Positions 1 through 8,700 of a stretch of DNA of 37,341 nt are shown piece by piece. The notes beneath the pieces are model-generated. The model ran no database searches. It was given only the letters and a program-made list of their open reading frames with translations, and was not told the DNA's origin. The first letter of the stretch is position 1; each line of letters opens with the position of its first letter. The translations under genes were made by a program, and so were the position numbers. This DNA is from Nitrospirota bacterium (GTDB taxonomy: Bacteria; Nitrospirota; Thermodesulfovibrionia; Thermodesulfovibrionales; UBA9159), in contig JAJYIF010000032.1 in NCBI GenBank assembly GCA_021790195.1, forward strand, positions 1 through 37,341, in the 5' to 3' direction.

Positions 1-4
1 TCAT
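1..4 (-). CDS. Start of a minus-strand gene running off the left edge
   Basis: An ATG on the minus strand (bases 4 to 2) is preceded by a strong Shine-Dalgarno match, GAGAGGAGGA, at 11-20, with about 6 bases between its core and the start codon. Only one codon lies in the window, so nothing can be said about the product. It is on the same strand as the large nuclease-NTPase gene to its right and could be part of the same accessory block, but a gap of nearly 400 bases separates them. Confidence 0.4.
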
Positions 5-387
5 GGCAAGTCCTCCTCTCGATTTGTTGAATCTGTCCCGATACAACATACTCGATCGGGGGACTTGTCTTCTACCTTTTAATCATAGGGTCTGGATGCA
101 GGCGAACGTGAATGATCCGGGAAGTAACAAACAGCGCTATCTCACGAAATTCGTCCCGTAACCGATACGGCGAAACCTTGGCTTGTCATAAGGCGCAAGC
201 GGTCTGTTCCGGCCCCCTTCAGAATCAAGGGTCCACCTGATAACAAGCACCGAAACGATCTTCTCGCAAATGAGTACTTCCGGTTGAAACATGTATCACA
301 CTAAAACGTCCGAATACACGGAACAAGACCTGACCCATCTGACCTGCTTTCTTCTGAGAAATAGTGACTGGACCTCTTCTTCTTTTC
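5..387. other. Intergenic stretch without a recognisable gene
   Basis: No convincing coding region is seen here. The short open frame reaching into the 3' end of the next gene reads as a shadow. A 6-bp inverted repeat, CCCGAT (37-42) with ATCGGG (55-60), lies in the presumed leader of the gene that starts at the left edge and could form a weak hairpin. I found no persuasive promoter or terminator. Confidence 0.5.
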
Positions 388-3033
388 CTATTGTGCGCTT
401 CCTGGCTCAGAATTCTTCTTGAATGCCCCCTCGTCTTCATCGGCGTCATAAACTTCATCAAAAAGACCCGGGGCTTGTATGGCTTCTTCTGACTCAGCGT
501 AAAGTTCATTAAATCGAGGCAGATTTTCGTGATATCTTCTTAAAATAAACTCCTTATCTCTTGTGTAGCCACTTATAATATCTGAAACAATTGATTTGCC
601 AAAAAAGGGATTTATTGGCGTTTTGTTTTGAGCTCGTTCCAGGTCCTCCTGCTCCTTAAGATATTTCAAGAAGAGATCGACTCGCTCAAATCTCACAAGA
701 GTTCGTTGGTACTTATCTTCATCTCGGCCGGTTAAGTTGTCGACCTTTTTCATAAAGAGAGCCAATTCATCGCGCAGTGCTCCGTCATTCAAAGGGGTAT
801 CCTGCAAAATCAAATCCAGATAACAGAATTTGTTTACAAGATATTTTAAGTAGTAGTCACCTGCACCCGTAATCATGACGTGCGTGACATCCTGAAGAGA
901 CTCCTGCGATTTCGTATTTACCTCAATCAGCCTCCATCTAACTAATCTTTCTGCGGTTCTTATTACATCGTCAAGATTATCAAAGCTATTTTCGAACTCA
1001 TACAATACTTTGTTCCATTCGATAAACCCGCGTCCCATTGGGGAGTATTCGCTATTATGTAGCCTAAGAAGTTCGAGGAGTCTGAGAGCTGTGAAGTGGC
1101 TGCTGTTCCTTTCAGTTCCGCAATCAAAAACATTCATGACAGGATTGTCGATTGTCTCCTTGTAATACATTCTATCCTTCAGCATAACCGATTTAACGAA
1201 TTCGTGAAACGCGACCTGATAGTCTTCCTCCCTTTGAAATATTCGCAACATTTTGTCAACATCAGTCGCTCCAGAAACCAGGAAAGTATTGAACATATCG
1301 AGCGCCAATCTCATGTTTCCGTAACAGATGGCCTCTACAAAATATGCGATCCATTTACTTTTAACAAAAATACTTGATTGCAAAATTGTCAAGAAATCCA
1401 CAATTGCTTTCTTATCTAACGTAATTCCACTCCTCAGAATTAACTTTATTTCGTCGTCCGAGCGGACTAAGACTCTTGTGGCGTAATTGAGTCTATATTC
1501 TAGGAGACGTCGAAACCGCGGCGAAGCAATGTGGAATTTTCTGCTAGTGTAGGCGTTCAATATTTTTTGAGTGCTGGCAGTGTGATAGGATTCCTCGCGC
1601 ATGGAAAGCACCGTTAGAGAATTCACGTCTCGTGTTAGTTTCTGTGCTAAGAGGAAAAGAACTTCTTGGAACCTAGGAGACAGCTGATCTACGTTATCAA
1701 TAAAAATAAATATTGCACGTCCCCTTTCTCGACAGTCATTCAACAATCGCGTGACGTAATCGACTATATCATCTTTCCATTCCTCAAGATATGGGGATAT
1801 TCTCTTCTCATATTCATTCTGATCAAGATTCTCAGATTTGAAATAGGACTCGTAGAGGAGTTCTAGCTTCCTCTTATAGATTCTCTTTAGGGTCTTTCTC
1901 GTTTCCTTTATTGTCTCCGAATACCTATTTCTTATTTCCTCCAAAAGAGAACTGTAGATTCTCTCTTCCAACTGGTGTGGTTCCGTAGGAGGGCCTAGCA
2001 AGCTAATATAGAACCATACGGCATTTCTTTCCAAAATATCCTTCCCGGTTAGTCTAATATAGCGCTTTATAAAGGTAGTCTTTCCAGACCCAATACCCCC
2101 GAGTAATAAATAAAGCTGGCCGATATTTCTTTCAACCGCAGATTTCATCTCCGTATCAAAGCTTCCCGAATCCCTTATTCCAGTAAAGACCTGTTCGGTT
2201 CCTTGTTTTCTCAGGAAAAGGGGGATATAATCCTTTACAACATTGTCGAGATCAAGTGTCGCCGACTGCACGGATCGTGAATGGACATAGCATGACTCTA
2301 GAATTTCCAGTTCAGCCTTATCAGCGATATCCAAGAAGAATGCATCTATAACTGGATGGAGCTGGGCATGCAAGCGGTTTCTCTCTAGAGGAAGGTTGGC
2401 ATTATATAGTTTGTCTAATACTCTGTATTGCCCCCTTTTTGAATAGCTAACTATTGCAAACTGATCTTCCAAAGAACCCTTGTTTAGCGCGTCATAGGAC
2501 AATAAATTCCAAAATTCAAGAAAGTTATTCTTTATATCATTCGGCGAATAGAAAATGACTGAGTATCCCTCTCTCCATGATCCCTCGGGCTGAAAACTTT
2601 TAAAAATGATCCAGGAGAATCCATTAGACGCAATAGCATACCTTATGGTCAGATCGTCTACACAGTATTGGCGCACCTGATCGATTGCCTCTTTCACTTC
2701 CTTTGATGTCTGAACAGTTCCGGATAACTTCAATCGCCTTCTTCCCGAAGCCTCGGGCAGAAGGAAGGCGGTTCCCTCTCTCTTCGCTTCTACCGCAATA
2801 TACGGTCTATTGCCCAACCGCAATTGATAATCCGTGTAGCCTGCCTTATAACCTCGAGTGTGGTCTTCACGACTGAGCAAAAACTCAGGCCACATCAACA
2901 CCTCTTTAAGAATCCTATCCACTAATTTTACTCTAGTGTCAGTTTCGCTGGCTTGCCCTCGATTTTTGCAGAATTCAGTGAACTCAGAGCAGATGCTATC
3001 AAACCTTTGTAATGCCTCGTCGGGATCACTCAT
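388..3033 (-). CDS. PD-(D/E)xK-type nuclease fused to P-loop NTPase, probable defence protein
   Basis: 881 residues. The N-terminal ~130 residues resemble the nuclease domain of type I restriction R subunits: D68 in a TDY motif, then E82-x-K84 in VEAK, then a QVRQY segment (Q119, Q122). A P-loop NTPase follows, with Walker A GGIGSGKTT at 312-320, Walker B IFIFIDNVDQ at 441-450 and an arginine at 479 in LSMREESY. The remaining ~400 residues are mostly helical and not recognised; I see no clear TPR or WD repeats. The frame extends upstream to 3210, but the ATG at 3033 is preferred: it has GGAGAG in front and a good promoter at 3098-3126 that lies inside the longer version. Nuclease plus NTPase on one chain is typical of anti-phage proteins. 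That role is inference, and no named defence system was recognised. Confidence 0.8.
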   Translation of the reverse strand: MSDPDEALQRFDSICSEFTEFCKNRGQASETDTRVKLVDRILKEVLMWPEFLLSREDHTRGYKAGYTDYQLRLGNRPYIAVEAKREGTAFLLPEASGRRRLKLSGTVQTSKEVKEAIDQVRQYCVDDLTIRYAIASNGFSWIIFKSFQPEGSWREGYSVIFYSPNDIKNNFLEFWNLLSYDALNKGSLEDQFAIVSYSKRGQYRVLDKLYNANLPLERNRLHAQLHPVIDAFFLDIADKAELEILESCYVHSRSVQSATLDLDNVVKDYIPLFLRKQGTEQVFTGIRDSGSFDTEMKSAVERNIGQLYLLLGGIGSGKTTFIKRYIRLTGKDILERNAVWFYISLLGPPTEPHQLEERIYSSLLEEIRNRYSETIKETRKTLKRIYKRKLELLYESYFKSENLDQNEYEKRISPYLEEWKDDIVDYVTRLLNDCRERGRAIFIFIDNVDQLSPRFQEVLFLLAQKLTRDVNSLTVLSMREESYHTASTQKILNAYTSRKFHIASPRFRRLLEYRLNYATRVLVRSDDEIKLILRSGITLDKKAIVDFLTILQSSIFVKSKWIAYFVEAICYGNMRLALDMFNTFLVSGATDVDKMLRIFQREEDYQVAFHEFVKSVMLKDRMYYKETIDNPVMNVFDCGTERNSSHFTALRLLELLRLHNSEYSPMGRGFIEWNKVLYEFENSFDNLDDVIRTAERLVRWRLIEVNTKSQESLQDVTHVMITGAGDYYLKYLVNKFCYLDLILQDTPLNDGALRDELALFMKKVDNLTGRDEDKYQRTLVRFERVDLFLKYLKEQEDLERAQNKTPINPFFGKSIVSDIISGYTRDKEFILRRYHENLPRFNELYAESEEAIQAPGLFDEVYDADEDEGAFKKNSEPGSAQ

Positions 3034-3097
3034 GGTTTTCTCTCCAATGTTGCTTTTGTTTGATATTTGCCCACGGTGCGCGAAAAATATTTTGTTA

Positions 3098-3126
3098 AAT
3101 CTACAACTTTCTACGCGTTCTGTCAA
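3098..3126 (-). promoter_or_regulatory. Sigma-70-type promoter of the nuclease-NTPase gene
   Basis: Read on the minus strand, a perfect -35 TTGACA (3126-3121) is followed after exactly 17 bases by TAGATT (3103-3098). Transcription would begin near 3091, giving a leader of about 58 bases to the ATG at 3033. This promoter decides the start codon: the longer open frame, beginning at 3210, would start upstream of it. Confidence 0.7.
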
Positions 3127-3260
3127 TGAGTGAAAGTGAAGGGAAGTTCCCCAATTATTTCTCAGGCGCTGGAGCGTAACATGCTCAGGGCGGCGTGGAG
3201 TCATGGGCATGGGGCAAGTCTCGCTTTTTTTCAGACTATTTAGACTGGTGACATTTCCTG

Positions 3261-3411
3261 TTAATAATTTGCGGCCAGTTTCGGCTTTCTGAAACTATCA
3301 TGTGCAGCGGAGTCAGGAAGGTCAGGTCTTGTTTCTTGCACATGGTTCACAGGATATGACATAACTTTTTCCATTTATAACCTGCTGACAGTTTCGCACT
3401 AAGGAAACTTT
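3261..3411. repeat. Pair of similar 38-bp sites, each with an AGTTTC-N8-GAAACT dyad
   Basis: Copy 1 is 3261-3298 with dyad arms at 3277-3282 and 3291-3296. Copy 2 is 3374-3411 with arms at 3390-3395 and 3404-3409. The copies are offset by 113 bp. Outside the arms they also share a TT-ATAA start, a TGC just before the dyad, and CAG/TTTCG around the left arm. The 8-base centres differ (GGCTTTCT against GCACTAAG), as expected if a dimeric protein contacts only the arms. They lie about 135-285 bp upstream of the nuclease-NTPase promoter. An operator role is inference; a duplicated small repeat is the alternative. Confidence 0.55.
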
Positions 3412-3704
3412 CGATTCCTGTGAGGATATAATGCAAGATTAGGTATTCTTGTTTTGAGGACTTATCTGCGATCGGTATTCGGCGAGTGATCGTCCAGTAG
3501 GCTGCTGAAAGAGGCAGCTTCTTCACCCATGCCGGGGTATTTTTGGGGGACAGGAAATTGGACCGGACAGCGCCACCTCTTCCGGTCAGGCACAGACTAT
3601 TTTCGCAGGCACATATTTTATGAAATATTCCTATTTACCTCAATCTGCAATTTCAATAGTCGGGTTCCTCTTTTCGGATTGGTGGGATGAATGTGCGAGA
3701 AGAA

Positions 3705-3733
3705 TAGTTACCCGATGAGTCGGTCAGTATAAT
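3705..3733 (+). promoter_or_regulatory. Candidate promoter for scpA
   Basis: A perfect TATAAT at 3728-3733 stands 17 bases after a weak -35, TAGTTA (3705-3710), giving a leader of about 35 bases before the scpA ATG. A short inverted repeat CTTATG/CATAAG lies in that leader. The -35 matches only three of six consensus bases, so this is tentative. Confidence 0.4.
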
Positions 3734-3775
3734 GACTTTTCCCTGCCTTATGGTTTATCATAAGAACCTGCTCTC

Positions 3776-4546
3776 ATGGAAGAATCCTACAGCATAAAAC
3801 TGCCGGCGTTTGAAGGTCCCCTCGACCTCCTCCTGCATCTCATTAAGGAGAACAAGATCGACATTTATGACATCCCGATCGCCATCATTACGCACCAGTA
3901 CCTTGAGTACATAGAGATCATGAAGGAGCTCAATCTCGATATCGCGGGCGAATTCCTCGTCATGGCCGCGACGCTCATTCACATAAAGTCGAGGCTGCTT
4001 CTTCCCGTCGAGGAGGAGGCCCCCGAGGCGCAGGAGGACCCGAGGTTAGAGCTCGTCCAGAGGCTCATCGAATATCAGGCGTTTAAGGAGGCGTCGCTTG
4101 CCCTCAGGGAAAGAGAGACGGAATGGGGCAAGGTGTTTTGGCGGGAGGTCTCGGGCAGGGATGAGGGCACAGCCCCGGCAGATTCAGAGGCCGGGGGCGA
4201 ACTCGACCTTTTCGATCTCAGTCTTTTTGACCTCCTGACCGCGTTCAAAAAGCTGCTGGACAAGGCGCCCGCAGACGTTGTGACCATAAACCGCGAGACC
4301 CTGACGGTCAAGGACAGAATAGCCTTCATAAGCGAAAGACTCGAGAATACGGACGCCATACGCTTTGAAGATCTTTTTGAGGGGACCCATACCAAGTCCC
4401 GCCTGATTGTGACCTTTGTCGCCCTTCTCGAAATCCTCAGGCTTGGACTCGCCCGCGCTTACCAGGAGAAAGACTTCGGCCCTATATGGATCATTAATCC
4501 TCAGAGGCGGCCTGCGGTCGGCGCTGCGGAGAACTCCGCGTTGTGA
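3776..4546 (+). CDS. scpA: Segregation and condensation protein A
   Basis: 256 residues, normal for ScpA, the kleisin that bridges SMC heads and binds ScpB in bacterial chromosome condensation. The N-terminus has the family hallmark FEGPLDLLLHLI at 11-22, followed by the helical stretch ending in MAATLIHIKSRLLLP; the C-terminus has the winged-helix part with FEDLFEG and VTFVALLEILRLGLA. The middle (about 125-160) is acidic and variable, as is usual. The start is the first ATG after a candidate promoter; the ribosome site is weak. scpB does not follow, which is the more common partner arrangement. About 200 non-coding bases separate it from rplI. Confidence 0.93.
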   Translation: MEESYSIKLPAFEGPLDLLLHLIKENKIDIYDIPIAIITHQYLEYIEIMKELNLDIAGEFLVMAATLIHIKSRLLLPVEEEAPEAQEDPRLELVQRLIEYQAFKEASLALRERETEWGKVFWREVSGRDEGTAPADSEAGGELDLFDLSLFDLLTAFKKLLDKAPADVVTINRETLTVKDRIAFISERLENTDAIRFEDLFEGTHTKSRLIVTFVALLEILRLGLARAYQEKDFGPIWIINPQRRPAVGAAENSAL

Positions 4547-4750
4547 CGTTCTGCGGATCGCTTTCCAGGGTCGGCCCGGCGGTCCGTTCATGCTCATTAT
4601 TGACCTTCGGTTGTGCTATACTATTTGCAAGGTAAAGCAGGTGTGTCAGGACGCTGCTCATGCATTTCTATTTCAAAGTTCAGTTTTGCGATGAGATTTG
4701 TCTATTTTGAATTTACTATACTTTTTTGATGATTGGAGGAGGTTGACCGG

Positions 4751-5212
4751 ATGAAAGTAATTCTACAGGACGATGTAAAGAATCTTGGAAAGATGGGCGA
4801 GATCGTGAATGTATCGGACGGGTATGCGCGAAATTACCTGATACCCAAGAAGCTCGCAGATGTGGCCAATGTGAAGAACGTCAGGGCCCTGGAGCACGAG
4901 AAGAAAAAACTGGAGGAAAAAGCAAAGAAGATCAGAAACGATGCCCAGGGATTGGCCGGAAGGCTGGCCTCGGTGGCGATCACTCTTCACGCAAAGGTTG
5001 GAGAGGAGGAGAAGCTTTTCGGCTCCGTCACCGCGATGGACATAGCCGAGGCCCTTAGGAAAGAGGGGATAGAAATCGACAAGAAGAAGATACTCCTCGA
5101 TGAGCCGATCAAGCGGCTCGGCTCGTATTCGGTGGGGGTCAAGATACATTCGGATGTGACCGCTAATGTAAACGTGAAGGTGGTTTCTGAAAATGAGGGG
5201 GAGGAAAAGTAG
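4751..5212 (+). CDS. rplI: Large ribosomal subunit protein bL9
   Basis: 153 residues. It begins with the classic MKVILQDDVKNLGKMGE and has the NYLIPKKLA segment of the N-terminal rRNA-binding domain, then the long charged connecting helix (about 40-75) and the C-terminal domain. The ATG at 4751 is chosen because GGAGGAGG at 4735-4742 sits 8 bases upstream; the upstream in-frame extension runs through this ribosome site. The usual partners rpsF, ssb and rpsR are not upstream, so rplI has been separated from them here. dnaB follows after 15 bases, a common bacterial arrangement. Confidence 0.96.
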   Translation: MKVILQDDVKNLGKMGEIVNVSDGYARNYLIPKKLADVANVKNVRALEHEKKKLEEKAKKIRNDAQGLAGRLASVAITLHAKVGEEEKLFGSVTAMDIAEALRKEGIEIDKKKILLDEPIKRLGSYSVGVKIHSDVTANVNVKVVSENEGEEK

Positions 5213-5227
5213 TTTCCTCGCGGAGCA

Positions 5228-6598
5228 ATGAGGGAAGCAGATTTAGCCCTTGACAGGCTTCCGCCGCAGAACATCGAGGCGGAACAGTCCATCCTCGGCG
5301 CCGTCCTTATCGAAGGCGAGGCGATAAACAGGGTCCTCGAAGTCCTTTCGCCTGAGGATTTTTACCGTGAATCCCACCGGAAGATATTTGTCTCCATGGT
5401 CGATCTCTTCGAAAAAAATGAAGCGATAGACCTTATTACTGTCACTGATGCCCTGAAGAAAGCCAATGAGCTCGAAGCCGCAGGCGGCGTCACTTACCTC
5501 TCCAGCCTTCTCAATCTCGTTCCCACAGCCGCCAACGTGAGGTATCATGCAAGGATAGTCAAGGAGAAGGCCCTTTTGAGGGGGCTCCTCAGATCGGCCA
5601 CCGAGATCGCCGCGAAGGTTTATGAGTCTGCCATGGAAGCGGATGAGATGGTGGATTACGCGGAAAAGACTATATTCGATATCTCGGACAAGCGGACCAA
5701 GACTTCATTCTTTGTCCTCAAGGACGTGATCAAGAGCAGTTTCGAGATGATCGAGCACCTCTATGACAAGAAAGAGGCTATAACAGGAATACCGTCAGGC
5801 TTCAGGCAGCTGGACGAATTGACGACCGGGTTCCAGCCTGGAGACCTTATTATAATCGGGGGAAGGCCCTCCATGGGAAAGACCGCGCTCGGTCTTAACA
5901 TAGCCCAGCACGTAGGGCTTGAAATGAAGGAGCCCGTTGCGGTCTTCAGCCTTGAGATGTCCAAGGAGCAGCTTGCCCTGAGGATGCTGTGCTCCGAGGC
6001 GATGGTCGACTCCAACAGCGTGAGGAAGGGTTTTATCAGGAAAGAGGACTGGCACAAATTGACGAGCGCCGCCGGAAAACTTGCCGAGGCGCCTATTTAT
6101 ATCGATGATTCCTCTGGCACAACCGTGCTCGAAATGAGGGCCAAGGCGAGGCGGCTGAAGATGGAGCACGGGGGTCTGAGCCTCGTCCTCGTGGATTATC
6201 TCCAGCTGATGAGGGGCCGGGGAAACTTCGAAAGAAGGGAGCAGGAGATATCGGACATATCCCGTTCCCTGAAGGGGCTGGCAAAGGAATTGAAGGTGCC
6301 GGTCATAGCGCTCAGTCAGCTGAACAGGGGCGTTGAGCTGAGGAAGCCCCCCATACCGAACCTCGCGGACCTGAGGGAATCGGGGGCGATCGAGCAGGAC
6401 GCGGACGTGATCATATTCCTTTTCAGGGACGAGGTCTACAACAGAAACGATCCCGCCGTCAAAGGCAAGGCCGAGATCATAATCGCAAAGCAGCGCAACG
6501 GTCCGACCGACAAGATAAACCTCACCTTCCTTTCCCACTGCACAAGGTTTGTGCCTTACGCCGACAGGGATTACGAAGACATGGAGGAGGTTTTTTGA
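5228..6598 (+). CDS. dnaB: Replicative DNA helicase DnaB
   Basis: 456 residues, the usual length. It is the hexameric 5'-3' helicase at the replication fork. The N-terminal domain starts with PPQNIEAEQSILGAVL. The RecA-like C-terminal domain has Walker A GGRPSMGKTAL at about 215-225, Walker B LVLVDYLQLM, the ALSQLNRGVE motif and the ADLRESGAIEQDADVI arginine-finger region, ending with [16 protein letters not shown]. No intein or insertion interrupts it. It follows rplI by 15 bases. Its stop codon overlaps the TTG start of the mobA-like gene, and GGAGGAGG near its 3' end serves as the ribosome site of that gene. Confidence 0.97.
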   Translation: MREADLALDRLPPQNIEAEQSILGAVLIEGEAINRVLEVLSPEDFYRESHRKIFVSMVDLFEKNEAIDLITVTDALKKANELEAAGGVTYLSSLLNLVPTAANVRYHARIVKEKALLRGLLRSATEIAAKVYESAMEADEMVDYAEKTIFDISDKRTKTSFFVLKDVIKSSFEMIEHLYDKKEAITGIPSGFRQLDELTTGFQPGDLIIIGGRPSMGKTALGLNIAQHVGLEMKEPVAVFSLEMSKEQLALRMLCSEAMVDSNSVRKGFIRKEDWHKLTSAAGKLAEAPIYIDDSSGTTVLEMRAKARRLKMEHGGLSLVLVDYLQLMRGRGNFERREQEISDISRSLKGLAKELKVPVIALSQLNRGVELRKPPIPNLADLRESGAIEQDADVIIFLFRDEVYNRNDPAVKGKAEIIIAKQRNGPTDKINLTFLSHCTRFVPYADRDYEDMEEVF

Positions 6599-7230
6599 TC
6601 GGGGCGGTCCTTGCGGGCGGAGAGAACAGGCGGATCCCCGTCCTCAAGGGCTTTCTTAATATCGAGGGGAGGGCGATAATAGAGCGGACCCTCGCCACGC
6701 TCTCTGCGGTCTTCGATAAGGTTGTGATCAGCACCAATATCCCCGAAAGACACTTTTACCTCGGCGTTCCCCTCATCGGCGACATAATAAAAGAGAAAGG
6801 CCCGGTCATAGGTATGCTTTCGGTGCTTTACGCCACAGGGGAGGAAGCGGTTTTCTTTGTCGCATGCGATATGCCGTTTGTCAGCGGTAAACTGGTTAGA
6901 TACATGGCCTCGGTCTACGAACGTGAGAGGCCGAAGATAGAAGGTCAAAGGTCAAAGGCCAAAGGTCAAAATAGCATTGACGCGGTGGTCCCTGTGTTCG
7001 AAGGCAAGACAGAGCCTCTTTTCGGCATCTATACAAGGAACGCAGTATGCACTATGGAGACGATGGTCCGGACAGGAAAAAGGGGCCTTATCTACATGCT
7101 GGACAATATGAATGTGAGGTATATCGGCGACGAAGAGGTGAGGGCCATGGACCCTGAGGGCAGGTCCTTCGTGAACGTAAACACGATCGAGGATTATGAA
7201 AGAATCGGAGGGAAGACGTGTTTGGTTTAG
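6595..7230 (+). CDS. mobA: MobA-like molybdenum cofactor guanylyltransferase
   Basis: 211 residues of the nucleotidyltransferase fold. The start is [19 protein letters not shown], a variant of the LAGG-x-S-x-RMG-x-DK signature: LAGG and the later lysine are kept but the RMG part is replaced. [11 protein letters not shown] carries the metal-binding aspartate, and [16 protein letters not shown] and [11 protein letters not shown] follow the MobA pattern. The family links GMP to molybdopterin for DMSO-reductase-type enzymes. Translation starts at TTG (6595-6597) inside the dnaB stop, with GGAGGAGG at 6583-6590, so it is coupled to dnaB. Odd point: a four-unit 7-bp repeat at 6941-6968 encodes a low-complexity insert (QRSKAKGQ). 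The altered signature means another sugar- or nucleotide-transferase role is possible. Confidence 0.8.
   Translation: MIGAVLAGGENRRIPVLKGFLNIEGRAIIERTLATLSAVFDKVVISTNIPERHFYLGVPLIGDIIKEKGPVIGMLSVLYATGEEAVFFVACDMPFVSGKLVRYMASVYERERPKIEGQRSKAKGQNSIDAVVPVFEGKTEPLFGIYTRNAVCTMETMVRTGKRGLIYMLDNMNVRYIGDEEVRAMDPEGRSFVNVNTIEDYERIGGKTCLV
6941..6968 (+). repeat. Four tandem 7-bp units inside mobA
   Basis: Units AAGGTCA, AAGGTCA, AAGGCCA, AAGGTCA follow without a gap within the coding frame. Loss or gain of one unit would shift the frame. Comparable 28-bp, four-unit runs occur in alr (8109-8136) and at the junction of two lipoprotein genes (9667-9694). Confidence 0.85.
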
Positions 7231-7427
7231 GGACTGGAGAGCTGGTTGTAATACTGATTATAGTCTTCCTTATCTTCGGCGGCTCGCGCCTACCGGAGAT
7301 AGGGAAGGGCATCGGCCAGGCAATCCGGAATTTCAAGAAAGCGACCTCGGAGCCTGATGAGATAAACGTGACCCCGAAAAAGCCGGTTGAGGAAAAGAAA
7401 GAGGAGGAGAAAAAGGGGGGTGCATAG
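7218..7427 (+). CDS. tatA: Twin-arginine translocase subunit TatA/E
   Basis: 69 residues with the TatA plan: a short N-terminal transmembrane helix (about 7-22), the hinge [15 protein letters not shown], an amphipathic helix, then a highly charged tail rich in Lys and Glu. TatA forms the pore for folded, often cofactor-bearing, proteins. The start is GTG at 7218, with GGAGGGAAG directly upstream, and overlaps the mobA-like gene by 13 bases. The pairing is sensible, since molybdoenzymes are common Tat cargo. No tatC lies nearby. TatA, TatE and single-type TatA/B cannot be told apart from this gene alone. Confidence 0.93.
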   Translation: MFGLGTGELVVILIIVFLIFGGSRLPEIGKGIGQAIRNFKKATSEPDEINVTPKKPVEEKKEEEKKGGA

Positions 7428-8601
7428 AGGGGCCGTAGCAGAGATAGATCTTGACGCCATAGCCCATAACCTTGGCGTGGTCGGGAGGATGAGCGGCCGC
7501 CGGCCTGTTATCGCGGTGGTGAAGGCGGACGCTTACGGCCACGGTGCGGTCGAGGTTTCAAAACGGCTGGCAGAGGAAGGCATATCCCACCTTGCGGTTG
7601 CCTTTGTCGGAGAGGCGATAAGACTCAGGGAGGCGGGTATCCGAACTCCGATCATCGTTCTCTTTGACAAGCAGGACCTGCCGCCCATTTTCGAGTTCGA
7701 TCTGATCCCGGTTGTGCATGATCTCAAGTTTGCGGAAAGGTTGTCAAGAGAGGCCGGGAAGAGAGGCCGCGTTCTTGATATCCATGTGAAGATAGACACA
7801 GGTATGGGAAGGCTCGGCTTTAACCGGGGGGAACTCGCCCGGCAGGTCATGACGGTGGCCAAGCTGGATTCCCTGAGTATAAAAGGCCTGATGAGCCATT
7901 TCTCGGATTCGGATGTGGCGGACAAATCCTTTGCTGAGATCCAGCTGGGCAAGTTTATTGCAGTTAGGGAGACCCTATTGAAGAACCTGAAGAGGCCTGC
8001 AGAGTTGTTATGTCATATGGCCAACAGTGCGGCTACCATGACCCTGAGGCAGGCTCATTTTGACGCTGTGAGAGCAGGCCTTATGCTTTACGGTTGCTCG
8101 CCTTTACAGAAGTCGGAAGCCGGAAGTCAGAAGTCTGGAGAGAGACGCGGATCCACTCTTCATCTCAGACCAGCCATGAAGGTCAAAACAGAGATCATTA
8201 CCTTAAGGAGATTGAAGAAGGGGACGCCGGTGAGTTACGGTAGGACGTTTATAACGAGGAGGGAGAGCCTAATAGCTGTACTGCCTGTCGGGTACGCCGA
8301 CGGGATCAGCAGGGCGTTTTCAAACAATGCGGACGTTCTTGTAAGGGGCAGGAGGGCTCCTATAGTAGGGAGGGTCTGCATGGATTTGATGATGGCAGAC
8401 GTAACAGAAATAAAGGGCGTAAAAGAGGGAGACGAAGCTGTGCTTCTCGGCAGACAGGGGAGGGCGGAAATAACCGCAGGGGAGCTTGCGGACCGGATCG
8501 CAACAGTCCCGTATGAGGTCCTTACATCTATGGGCACGAGATCCAGAAAAGCTTATGTTTCCTCCGGGTCGACACGGAAGAGCAACATTAAACGGGCTTA
8601 A
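7420..8601 (+). CDS. alr: Alanine racemase
   Basis: 393 residues. A PLP enzyme converting L- to D-alanine for peptidoglycan. The N-terminus [12 protein letters not shown] is followed by [14 protein letters not shown] with the PLP lysine. Later come the [10 protein letters not shown] and HMANSAAT segments, then [19 protein letters not shown] and [13 protein letters not shown], the second active-site region. The GTG at 7420 is preferred because it lies after GAGGAG and starts at the normal point of the family; it overlaps the tatA stop. An upstream TTG at 7387 would add a basic stretch inside tatA. Odd point: a four-unit 7-bp repeat at 8109-8136 inserts about 13 residues ([15 protein letters not shown] region) just before LRPAM, where relatives have a short loop. 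Confidence 0.95.
   Translation: MHRGAVAEIDLDAIAHNLGVVGRMSGRRPVIAVVKADAYGHGAVEVSKRLAEEGISHLAVAFVGEAIRLREAGIRTPIIVLFDKQDLPPIFEFDLIPVVHDLKFAERLSREAGKRGRVLDIHVKIDTGMGRLGFNRGELARQVMTVAKLDSLSIKGLMSHFSDSDVADKSFAEIQLGKFIAVRETLLKNLKRPAELLCHMANSAATMTLRQAHFDAVRAGLMLYGCSPLQKSEAGSQKSGERRGSTLHLRPAMKVKTEIITLRRLKKGTPVSYGRTFITRRESLIAVLPVGYADGISRAFSNNADVLVRGRRAPIVGRVCMDLMMADVTEIKGVKEGDEAVLLGRQGRAEITAGELADRIATVPYEVLTSMGTRSRKAYVSSGSTRKSNIKRA
8109..8136 (+). repeat. Four tandem 7-bp units inside alr
   Basis: Units GAAGTCG, GAAGCCG, GAAGTCA, GAAGTCT follow without a gap. They encode an in-frame low-complexity loop. The unit length and copy number equal those of the repeat in mobA, although the unit sequence differs. 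Confidence 0.85.
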
Positions 8602-8700
8602 TGCTTTTTGCGCGGAATATTGTCATTATAGCCGCATCTCTGCGGTTGTCTTTATTGGGTTGGGAGACGGCAAATGCTGGAATGAAAGGAGGTGAACAGA

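Larger units (their letters stand above)
3127..3775. other. Long non-coding stretch between nuclease-NTPase gene and scpA
   Basis: About 650 bases with no supported gene. It holds two related dyad sites (3261-3298 and 3374-3411), a TATAAT at 3427-3432 without a convincing -35, and a candidate scpA promoter at 3705-3733. The stretch around 3540-3600 is not recognised. This looks like a junction between accessory DNA and the housekeeping block. Confidence 0.5.

Noticed and set aside
225-509. 94-codon minus-strand frame at the left
   Set aside because: It overlaps the 3' end of the nuclease-NTPase in another frame and has no ribosome site or recognisable motif.
3034-3210. N-terminal extension of the nuclease-NTPase
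   Set aside because: A promoter (3098-3126) lies inside the extension, and the ATG at 3033 has a good ribosome site.
4601-4640. TTGACC and TATACT upstream of rplI as a promoter
   Set aside because: The spacing is only 11 bases; the TATACT nearer rplI also lacks a correctly spaced -35.
8632-8654. Hairpin CCGCA-TCTC-TGCGG followed by TTGTCTTT after alr
   Set aside because: The stem is only 5 bp and the T-run is broken; too weak to call a terminator.
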